This document shows positions 14,702 through 20,743 of a stretch of DNA of 20,743 bases, one piece after another; the first letter of the stretch is position 1, and every line of letters begins with the position of its first letter. The stretch comes from UBA5499 sp002426275 (GTDB lineage Bacteria > Bacillota > DTU084): NCBI GenBank assembly GCA_937888735.1, contig CALASN010000007.1, forward strand, positions 1 through 20,743, given 5' to 3'. The translations under genes were made by a program, and so were the position numbers. The notes below the pieces were generated by a model. The model did not search any database, was not told where the DNA came from, and saw nothing but the letters and a program-made list of their open reading frames with translations.

Positions 14702-15623
14702 GGTCCTGCTCCCCCTCTGCCAAAATTTTCAACAAGATCCGCTCCAACTGCTCTCCATCCGGCGCCAGCTCGCAAAGCTCCAGTCCGGCAGCCAGAAGCC
14801 TCTGCAGCGTGCGGGTACGAAAGCTGCCCAAACAGCCAGGCTTGACAGTCGCCAGCAAGCGCTCTCCCTCCGTTTTGAGAGCGGCTACAGCCTCGTCAGA
14901 CCGTAAAATTGACTGGGCAAGCTTCTGGTCTCCCGCAACCTTCAGGCAGCAAACCCGTCCGTAGCGCGATAAAAGCTCTGTGAGTCGCTCGTCCGCCAGC
15001 TTTCGCCCCTCTTTGATGACGACGACCTGCTGGCAAATCCGCTCAACATCTGTGAGAATGTGGCTGGAGAACAAGACTGTGGTTTTCCCTTTGAGGGCGG
15101 CCAACAATTCCAGCGCCTGCCGCCTGCCCACGGGATCCAACGCCGAGACAGGCTCGTCCAGAATCAGCAATTCCGGGTTCGGCAATAGCGCCGCTGCCAA
15201 GCCAAGCTTCTGCTTCATGCCCCGAGAATAGCCCGCGACTTTCCTGGCTGCCGCCCTCTCTAGGCCGAACAGCGCCAAAAGCTCCGGGCCCCGGGCCGCG
15301 TCTTTCAGATTATAGTTCTCCCCCACCAGAGCCAGAATCTCACGGCCTGTGAGCTGCTCCGGAAAAACCGGCTCTTCAGGCAGGTATCCTATTTTCCTCT
15401 TCAGCGTCAAAGGCAAAGAGCCCCGAATTTCTTCTCCCAATAGCTTGACTGTGCCGCTGTCAGGCCGCAAAAGACCCAGCAGGAGCTTTAAGGTCGTGGT
15501 TTTCCCAGACCCATTGGGTCCCAGGAAGCCGGCAATCCTGCCGCGGGGGACGGCAAAAGACAAACCGGAAAGCGCCCGAAAGTCGCCAAAACTTTTTACC
15601 AATCCCCGGACTTCAATGGCCAT
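14664..15623 (-). CDS. ABC transporter ATP-binding protein (YxlF-like)
   Basis: A 319-residue ATPase that powers the permease encoded just downstream. Walker A GPNGSGKT (35-42), Q-loop region YLPEEP (80-85), signature YSRGMKQK (132-139, the S-R-G-M form common in this exporter group), Walker B LLILDEP (152-158) and switch histidine H188 in SSHILTD are all present. The C-terminal 100 residues form the extra domain usual for ABC-2 exporters (CcmA/NatA type). ATG at 15623 has GGAGGGG upstream and overlaps the previous gene by 11 bases. With the flanking genes it forms a YxlE-YxlF-YxlG-like set; in Bacillus that set modulates the ECF sigma factor SigY, but no ECF sigma gene is visible here. Confidence 0.93.
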   Translation of the reverse strand: MAIEVRGLVKSFGDFRALSGLSFAVPRGRIAGFLGPNGSGKTTTLKLLLGLLRPDSGTVKLLGEEIRGSLPLTLKRKIGYLPEEPVFPEQLTGREILALVGENYNLKDAARGPELLALFGLERAAARKVAGYSRGMKQKLGLAAALLPNPELLILDEPVSALDPVGRRQALELLAALKGKTTVLFSSHILTDVERICQQVVVIKEGRKLADERLTELLSRYGRVCCLKVAGDQKLAQSILRSDEAVAALKTEGERLLATVKPGCLGSFRTRTLQRLLAAGLELCELAPDGEQLERILLKILAEGEQDHEMRLGTEKGLA

Positions 15624-15819
15624 CCTCTTCTCCCCTCCCGAACGCCAGATAGCAAAGCGGCCCCAATGTGCTGACGAAAAGCACGATCAATGTCCAGCCC
15701 CATTTGGGAAGATGACGGGTCCGCTTGCGTCGGGATAAATCAAAAAGCGCCCACAAAAGCAGCGAAATGTATAGCAAAAAAAGCGGCCAGAAAGCCCTAA
15801 GGATCTCCGCGGTTGTCAA
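15613..15819 (-). CDS. Small PLDc_N-domain membrane protein (YxlE-like)
   Basis: A 68-residue protein with two transmembrane helices (about 8-27 and 42-60) separated by a basic loop DLSRRKRTRHLPKWGW. It ends GPLCYLAFGRGEE, the typical form of the phospholipase D N-terminal (PLDc_N) mini-domain: ...W..LIV..S.LGP..YL.FGR. Function is unknown; in Bacillus YxlE acts with YxlD as a negative regulator of SigY. TTG at 15819 is supported by GGAGGGAG with good spacing. The binding site directly follows the T-run of a terminator, so expression probably depends on readthrough or on a promoter inside the terminator. Confidence 0.85.
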   Translation of the reverse strand: MTTAEILRAFWPLFLLYISLLLWALFDLSRRKRTRHLPKWGWTLIVLFVSTLGPLCYLAFGRGEEDGH

Positions 15820-15834
15820 TTTACTCCCTCCCTG

Positions 15835-15866
15835 AAAAAAAAAGCCTTCCCAATCAGGAAGACTTT
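15835..15866 (-). terminator. Intrinsic terminator after the tRNA pair
   Basis: A 10-bp stem with one G-U pair (15866-15857 with 15850-15841), a 6-base loop and a nine-T run ending at 15835. It lies 9 bases downstream of the CAU tRNA and only 15 bases before the TTG of the YxlE-like gene. Confidence 0.85.
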
Positions 15867-15874
15867 AAAAATCA

Positions 15875-15951
15875 TGGTGGGCCCACTTGGACTCGAACCA
15901 AGAACCGACCGGTTATGAGCCGGGAGCTCTAACCAATTGAGCTATGGGCCC
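15875..15951 (-). tRNA. tRNA with CAU anticodon, probably tRNA-Ile2
   Basis: A 77-base cloverleaf with encoded CCA. The acceptor stem is GGGCCCA/TGGGCCC with discriminator A; the D arm (AGCTCAATTGGTTAGAGCT) and the T loop (GGTTCGAGTCC) are standard. The anticodon loop reads CTCATAA, as in the lysidine-modified isoleucine tRNA, rather than TTCATAC of Bacillus elongator methionine tRNA. Automatic tools may label it Met. It lies 3 bases downstream of tRNA-Asn, so both are likely processed from one transcript. Confidence 0.88.
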
Positions 15952-15954
15952 GGT

Positions 15955-16029
15955 TGGCTCCCCGAGCTGGACTCGAACCAGCAACCACCCGGTTAACAGC
16001 CGGGTGCTCTACCATTGAGCTATCGAGGA
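15955..16029 (-). tRNA. tRNA-Asn (GTT)
   Basis: A 75-base cloverleaf with encoded CCA. The acceptor stem TCCTCGA/TCGGGGA includes one G-U pair and the discriminator is G. The anticodon loop CTGTTAA, on a CCCGG/CCGGG stem, gives GTT. It starts 44 bases after the rpoD stop with no terminator between, so it could be read from the dnaG-rpoD transcript. Confidence 0.95.
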
Positions 16030-16073
16030 ACGCTTAACGCAAGTTTAACATAGTTTGAGGCCAAATGCAACAA

Positions 16074-17158
16074 CTATTCCAGAAAATCTTTCAGACGCTT
16101 GCTCCGGCTGGGATGACGAAGCTTGCGCAATGCCTTGGCCTCAATCTGGCGGATTCTCTCCCTGGTCACGCCGAAAACCTGGCCTACCTCTTCCAAAGTG
16201 CGGGCGCGGCCATCATCTAACCCGAATCTCAGCCGCAACACTTTTTGTTCCCTGGGCATTAAACTTTCCAAGACAGACTCCAACTGCTCCCGCAGCAGCC
16301 TGAAGGATGCCGCGTCAGACGGCGCCTGAGCGTCCTCGTCCTCGATGAAATCTCCCAGATGGCTGTCTTCTTCCTCGCCGATGGGAGTCTCTAAAGATAC
16401 CGGCTCCTGAGCCACCTTCATGATCTCCCGTACCCGCTCCACATCCAGTTCCATCTCCCTGGCGATTTCCTCCGGCGTAGGATCCCGTCCCAATTCCTGC
16501 AACAGCTGCCTGTTGACCCGGATCAGCTTATTGATGGTTTCAACCATATGCACGGGAATCCTGATGGTGCGGGCTTGATCCGCGACGGCGCCCGGGTGAT
16601 GGCCTGCCGAATCCACCAGGTTGCGTAAGTGCTGAACTTGAATCCCTTGCGGTAATCGAACTTCTCAACGGCTTTAATCAAGCCCAGATTACCTTCCTGA
16701 ATCAAATCCAGAAACAGCATCCCCCGTCCCACATACCGCTTGGCGATGCTCACCACCAACCTGAGGTTAGCTTCGGCCAAACGCCTTTTGGCCAACTCGT
16801 CGCCCTGTTCGATCCGCGTTGCCAGCTCGACCTCCTCTTCAGCGGTAAGCAACGGAACCTTACCGATTTCCTTCAGATACATTCGCACCGGATCATCGAT
16901 ATTGATCCCTTCAGGAATCGCCTGATTGCTGTCGTCCGGCTGATCCAAATGCGCGAGGCTTTCGTCATCGATATCGGCGACAATATCGATCCCCTGCTGT
17001 TGAATGTGATCGTAGACCTCTTCAATCTGCTCCGGAAGGAGATCGACCGACTGTAGAGCATCCATGATCTCGCCGTATGTTAAGGTGCCTTTCTTTTTCC
17101 CTTTATTGGTCAGTTCCTTCAGCCCGGGTATATTGATGATCGCGCTTTTTTTGCTCAC
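16074..17158 (-). CDS. rpoD: Primary sigma factor RpoD/SigA, frameshifted in this sequence
   Basis: Two overlapping frames together encode a complete housekeeping sigma factor of about 360 residues, which directs RNA polymerase to vegetative promoters. The 5' frame (from GTG at 17158) holds region 1.1, then DPVRMYLKEIGKVPLL (1.2) and region 2 with GNLGLIKAVEKFDYRKGFKF and STYATWWIRQAITRA. The 3' frame resumes at ADQARTIRIPVHMVETINK (region 3) and ends with region 4, including VTRERIRQIEAKALRKLRH. At the junction the usual TRA-(I/V)-ADQ has five bases where three are expected (16586-16592, inside GGGCGCCGTC), as if a GC pair were duplicated. Since the gene is normally essential, a sequencing or assembly error is most likely. 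It begins 3 bases after the dnaG stop, with AGGAGG inside the dnaG end. Confidence 0.93.
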
Positions 17159-17161
17159 AGT

Positions 17162-18871
17162 CTATCCCTCCTTTCGGTTCAGCCGTCTTGCCAAACGCTC
17201 TTGAAAAGCCTTATATTTTATGGTAGCGCTCATCAGTTTGGAAAGCTGAATGGTACCATCCAGCTTCCGTTTAAATTCTTCCTCTAACAACGAAAGCTCC
17301 TTTTCTGCATTATGCTCTAAAATAACGGCTATACAATCGTCAATTGTAATGGCCGGATCCGGCTTGACCTTAACGGTCAATCGCTCGCCTGCAGCCGCGC
17401 TCTGAGTCAGGGAGGCGAAGATTTCCCTGTTAGCAGGAGAAAAAGCGCTGTCTCCTCCTATTTTATGCATAATTTCTTCTATTATTTCCCGTTTTTGCGA
17501 CATTAAACAAAGCAATTGCTTCTCTGCCCGCAGATAAGCCGGCACTGCCGTCAGGCGCGCCTGCTTTCTGGCATTCTTCTGTCTGGCAGGAGGACGGACC
17601 TGTCCGCTCACTTCCCGCATCAGGCTTTCCGGGCTTAAACCTAATCTGGCCGCAGCCTGTCTGAGGTATGCTTCCCGTTCGATGGAATTTTCAATCCGCC
17701 CCAGGAAGCCGACGACTCGCTTTCCCGCTTCCGCTCTGCCGGCGGGAGTCTCCAGATTGCCGGATAAGACTATGGCGAGCTGATAATCCAAAAGCGGCTT
17801 AGCCTCGGCCAGACATTTGCCGAAAGACTCGGGACCATGTTTGCGAATTAAGCTGTCGGGATCTTCTCCCTCCGGGAGGCTAGCCACAAAGACTTCAAAC
17901 CCCGCCTGCCGGAAAAGCTCCATGCCTCGCAGGGTGGCTTTCTGCCCGGCGGCATCGGCATCATAAGCTAAAATTACTTTTTTTGTATACCGTCCCAAAA
18001 CCTTGGCCTGATCTTCGGTCAAAGCGGTTCCAAGCGACGCCACTGTGTTGGCAAAACCGGCCTGATGAGCCGCCAGCACGTCCAGATAGCCTTCCGTGAC
18101 TACGGCGCAGCCTGCTTGGCGGATGGCCTTTTTGGCCAAATGTAACGCATACAGCTGCTTTCCCTTTTGGAAAAGAACAGTTTCAGGTGAATTCAGGTAT
18201 TTAGGCTCTCCCTGTTCCATGAGCCTGCCGCCAAAGCCGATGGTTTTTCCCTGGGCATTACAGATGGGAAAAATCAGACGCTTGTGAAAAAGATCATAAT
18301 ACCCTCCGCGTTTCCCAGTTTTGACCAAGCCCAAACTCTCCGCCAGCTGGAGGCTGATTCCCCTGGCGCTGAGATAGGTGGCAAGCTCCTCCCACCCTGA
18401 AGGGGCAAGCCCTAATTTAAACTCCAAAGCGCTCTGCGGACTAATGCCTCTGCGTTTCAGATAAGCGCGGGCAGCCTCGCCGCTATCCTGCCGCAACAGC
18501 GTTGCATAATAATCCATAGCCGCTTCCATGATTCCAAAAAGCTCTTGCCGCGCCCGATCTTCTTTGTTTTCTTCCAGTTCAACCGTGATGCCGCAGCGCG
18601 CTCCAGCCCAGGCCACAGCTTCGCGAAAATTCAGCTGCTCTGCCTTCATGATAAAGGCAAAAACATTCCCGCCTTCACCGCAGCCAAAACAGTGAAAAAG
18701 CTGCTTTTCCGGATCCACCGTAAAGGATGGGGTGCGCTCAGAATGAAAAGGACACAATCCTTTCATACTTCTGCCGGACGGTTGCAGCTTCACATACTCG
18801 CTGACCAGCTTCACTATGTCTGTTTGAGCTTGGATTTTTTCCACAAGCTCTTGCGGGATCAATTTACTCAT
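17162..18871 (-). CDS. dnaG: DNA primase DnaG
   Basis: A 569-residue primase that makes RNA primers for replication with DnaB. The zinc-binding domain has CPFH...CFGC (C40, H43, C61, C64). The catalytic core includes the stretch EFKLGLAPSGW, RLIFPICNAQGKTIGFGGR and the TOPRIM acidic residues TEGYLD (E260) and LAYDADAAGQ (D304, D306). A helical C-terminal DnaB-interaction region follows. The ATG at 18871 gives the usual N-terminus (SKLIPQELVEKIQAQTDIV). The frame is open up to a TTG at 18922, and the ribosome binding site for the ATG is poor, so the start is the least sure point. It is followed within 3 bases by rpoD, the standard macromolecular synthesis order. Confidence 0.95.
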   Translation of the reverse strand: MSKLIPQELVEKIQAQTDIVKLVSEYVKLQPSGRSMKGLCPFHSERTPSFTVDPEKQLFHCFGCGEGGNVFAFIMKAEQLNFREAVAWAGARCGITVELEENKEDRARQELFGIMEAAMDYYATLLRQDSGEAARAYLKRRGISPQSALEFKLGLAPSGWEELATYLSARGISLQLAESLGLVKTGKRGGYYDLFHKRLIFPICNAQGKTIGFGGRLMEQGEPKYLNSPETVLFQKGKQLYALHLAKKAIRQAGCAVVTEGYLDVLAAHQAGFANTVASLGTALTEDQAKVLGRYTKKVILAYDADAAGQKATLRGMELFRQAGFEVFVASLPEGEDPDSLIRKHGPESFGKCLAEAKPLLDYQLAIVLSGNLETPAGRAEAGKRVVGFLGRIENSIEREAYLRQAAARLGLSPESLMREVSGQVRPPARQKNARKQARLTAVPAYLRAEKQLLCLMSQKREIIEEIMHKIGGDSAFSPANREIFASLTQSAAAGERLTVKVKPDPAITIDDCIAVILEHNAEKELSLLEEEFKRKLDGTIQLSKLMSATIKYKAFQERLARRLNRKEG

Positions 18872-18953
18872 ATTGTTAAAATTCGCCGCCTTAATGATTT
18901 CTCCTTCTTTAATCCCTCCCAAAGGAATGTCTTGTCATTTTGGCTTATATATA

Positions 18954-18961
18954 TTCGACAA
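18954..18961 (-). promoter_or_regulatory. Spo0A-box-like site upstream of dnaG-rpoD
   Basis: The minus strand reads TTGTCGAA, an exact match to the core of the 0A box bound by phosphorylated Spo0A. It sits in an AT-rich stretch 83 bases before the dnaG start and in the only promoter-sized gap before the dnaG-rpoD pair. No clear -35/-10 pair could be fixed around it. Confidence 0.4.
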
Positions 18962-19021
18962 TTTATACCTTTTCCCTCCCCAGTTCATAAAATATTTACA
19001 AAAAGGCTGTCTGCGGCGCCC

Positions 19022-19246
19022 TTAGAAAAAATTGGTAACCAGCCACCTTACAAACCATAAGGAGACTCCCAGCGAAATTTGCAACCAGCCCAAAACCCTG
19101 GCGGCCCGCTCTTCGCGCTTTAATTTTTTCAGCGCCATCTCCCTGAGATCAAACCTGAGAGAAATAAAGCCTCCCGCCAGCAAAATCACCAACAGGAAAT
19201 TGCCCGTCCGCTGGATAAGGCTGCCAAAATCGAACTGCATGAACAT
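19022..19246 (-). CDS. Small two-helix membrane protein after gerC
   Basis: A 74-residue protein with two hydrophobic segments (about 14-32, TGNFLLVILLAGGFISL, and 51-72, VLGWLQISLGVSLWFVRWLV) and a charged loop between them (DLREMALKKLKREERAAR). Its ATG overlaps the gerC stop as TGATG, so it is coupled to the germination operon. It may belong to the small CLC_0170-like proteins sometimes seen with ger genes, but I cannot confirm this from sequence alone. A part in assembly or tuning of the germinant receptor is conceivable. Confidence 0.6.
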   Translation of the reverse strand: MFMQFDFGSLIQRTGNFLLVILLAGGFISLRFDLREMALKKLKREERAARVLGWLQISLGVSLWFVRWLVTNFF

Positions 19247-20379
19247 CAGCGCAGCACCCCCGTGCGCCGAACCTGCACAGCCAGATCCGGGATTTCAATC
19301 TTCACCTTCTCGGCGAAATAATCATTCCAGGCTCCGGCCTCATGGTAGCGTTTGGGATTCCATTTCCTCACGTAATCTCCCAGCCCGATGGCGTCGGTCT
19401 TATATTGGCTTTGCAGTTTCTCCACGGCGCAGGCGATCTCGCCTTTCACAACGTCCTCAAGCTGTTCTTCTATTTGCGCCAAAGTCTTGGTATCAAGCAC
19501 GATCCTGTTGCCGAAATATTCCTCCAGGCTGCCTTCCACAACTATTTTCAGTTCGAAGTTGATCCCGTCTCTTTTATAATGAGGCTTAATCATCCGCTTT
19601 GTACTCTGAATGGCAAAGCTCAGCCTATTGCGGCCGCGTGCCGCAGGTAAGGTGATCGCGCCGCCGTGCACCTCTCCGGTAAGCCACAGCACGCCGCGGG
19701 TTTCCTTTTGGTTCAGCGTTCCCACCATTTTATTTCCCTTTAACACCGCAGAACCGGCCACTTCCAGATTATCCTTGTTCACTTTGATCTGCGGCAGCAG
19801 AAAACCGGCTCCTGCTTCGTTAATGTAGGTGAGGATCTCGTTTGAATTTCTGTGGGGCGCATAGCCGTATTTGGACGTATCCATCAGCAGCTGATAAAGA
19901 TACAGCGGCGGCAGCTGCTCGGAAGAAAAAGCGTTTTTAAAAGTCTTGTCCGCTTCCCCCTGGCAAACTGCGATCATCACCGCCCGGGGGATATTGGCAA
20001 ACCGATCGAAAAAATCAAGCCACGGCGCCAGGGACCCTCCCGCACAGTCGGCGCTTAAAATCAAAACTTTCAGGTGACCGAAAAACAGAGTTTTACTCAA
20101 TTTGTTTTGCATGGGCATCACAGCTTCATAGATCGTGGGCGCCACGGCGGAGAACGTATTCAATTGTACTTTGCTGGAGCCCCCGCCGCTGGAGCCGGAA
20201 GTGGCGCCTCCCTTCACCGAAGGGATGGCGATTGTCACTTTGCGCTCCATTTTATTGTCTTTTGGCAAATCTATAGCCATGCCCAAAACATAAGCACGTT
20301 CCTCGATTTCGATTCGATCCCAGCAGCCGCTGACTGTTAAAGCCAAAAGCAGCAGCAAGCAGACGCTCTTTCTAGACAC
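19246..20379 (-). CDS. Ger(x)C family spore germination lipoprotein
   Basis: A 377-residue lipoprotein subunit of a nutrient germinant receptor, anchored in the inner spore membrane. The signal peptide ends in the lipobox VSGC with C19 as the acylation site, followed by the family hallmark WDRIEIEERAYVLGMAID. KTLFFGHLKVLILS, the stretch around FDRFANIPRAVMIAV and the C-terminal domain (FELKIVVEGSLEEYFG) are also typical. GTG at 20379 has AGGAGG nine bases upstream and overlaps the GerB-like gene by 8 bases. Gene order permease-lipoprotein is normal for gerA-type operons; the GerA-type subunit would be expected outside the window. Confidence 0.93.
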   Translation of the reverse strand: MSRKSVCLLLLLALTVSGCWDRIEIEERAYVLGMAIDLPKDNKMERKVTIAIPSVKGGATSGSSGGGSSKVQLNTFSAVAPTIYEAVMPMQNKLSKTLFFGHLKVLILSADCAGGSLAPWLDFFDRFANIPRAVMIAVCQGEADKTFKNAFSSEQLPPLYLYQLLMDTSKYGYAPHRNSNEILTYINEAGAGFLLPQIKVNKDNLEVAGSAVLKGNKMVGTLNQKETRGVLWLTGEVHGGAITLPAARGRNRLSFAIQSTKRMIKPHYKRDGINFELKIVVEGSLEEYFGNRIVLDTKTLAQIEEQLEDVVKGEIACAVEKLQSQYKTDAIGLGDYVRKWNPKRYHEAGAWNDYFAEKVKIEIPDLAVQVRRTGVLR

Positions 20380-20743
20380 GGACGTTTCCTCCTTTGCCGC
20401 GCGAAAGCAAGTTCAAGGCCAAGGCCAGGATGAACACGTAAGACGCCAGGATCACCGGAGTGACGGTATTGAAGACGGAAAGCTGAGCTATATTCAGCGG
20501 AAACAGCGACAGAAAAAAGACGCAGGGCACCAGCGGCCAGACGAAGATTTTGTATTCGCCTATTTTCATGATTCTGCTCACAGTCAAGCTCAAAACATAG
20601 AGCATGACGCTCTGCAACAAAAAGACCTGGATTAACCACACTGCGTAAATGAAAACATCCACCCGTTCCAGAAAAACGCCCGGCATCTCAATGGTGCGAA
20701 CCACCAGCATGCTGGGCCACAGCAAATTGCCCGTGATGGTGGG
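20372..20743 (-). CDS. GerB family germination permease, C-terminal part
   Basis: 124 codons of the 3' end, open to the window edge. The product begins PTITGNLLWPSMLVVRTIEM and contains three hydrophobic stretches (VDVFIYAVWLIQVFLLQSVML, FVWPLVPCVFFLSLFPLNIA, PVILASYVFILALALNLL). This matches the C-terminal helices of endospore germination permeases (APC superfamily), including the R-T-x-E-x-P-G-x-F-L-E-R-x-D motif typical of GerAB relatives. It is coupled to the GerC-type gene by an 8-base overlap. The true start lies beyond 20743. Confidence 0.88.
   Translation of the reverse strand, partial: PTITGNLLWPSMLVVRTIEMPGVFLERVDVFIYAVWLIQVFLLQSVMLYVLSLTVSRIMKIGEYKIFVWPLVPCVFFLSLFPLNIAQLSVFNTVTPVILASYVFILALALNLLSRGKGGNVRV

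Noticed and set aside
1..20743. CRISPR arrays, insertion sequences, prophage genes, rRNA.
   Set aside because: No regularly spaced repeats, transposase or integrase motifs, phage structural genes or rRNA sequence were seen.

Overview
The window reads as a chromosomal segment of an endospore-forming Firmicute. It carries GerB- and GerC-type germination genes, a SpoIIP-like protein, a YteA-type TraR/DksA protein, an FtsK/SpoIIIE translocase and the dnaG-rpoD pair. Every confident gene lies on the minus strand, so transcription runs from high to low coordinates. Starts are often GTG or TTG. Three tandem paralogues at the left end look like outer-membrane beta-barrels: each has a 20-residue signal peptide, about 400 residues of glycine- and aromatic-rich strand-like sequence, and a last strand ending in phenylalanine. 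If that reading holds, the organism is a spore-forming diderm, of the kind known among Negativicutes, Halanaerobiales or Limnochordia-like lineages. I cannot name the species.

Layout from transcription start to end (right to left). 20743-19022: the end of a GerB-family permease, a GerC-family lipoprotein and a small membrane protein, all overlapping. 18871-16074: dnaG and rpoD, preceded by a Spo0A-box-like site. The rpoD reading frame is broken by an apparent 2-base insertion near 16586-16592. 16029-15875: tRNA-Asn and a CAU-anticodon tRNA (probably Ile2), then an intrinsic terminator. 15819-13946: an overlapping YxlE/YxlF/YxlG-like trio (small membrane protein, ABC ATPase, ABC permease). 13864-5598: a long co-directional run of nif3-like, pgeF, spoIIIE/ftsK, rodZ-like, spoIIP-like, murC, DUF5665 and yteA-like genes. 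It joins peptidoglycan synthesis, cell shape, chromosome partitioning and sporulation, and ends at a strong terminator (5557-5593). 5390-770: the three porin-like paralogues, each with its own long leader; two are followed by recognisable terminators. 769-1: no confident gene.

The points most worth following are the porin-like array with unusual leaders in a sporulating genome, the structured attenuator-like region upstream of its last member, the frameshifted primary sigma factor, the SpoIIP-like protein lacking expected acidic residues, and the terminator placed directly against the ribosome binding site of the ABC trio.
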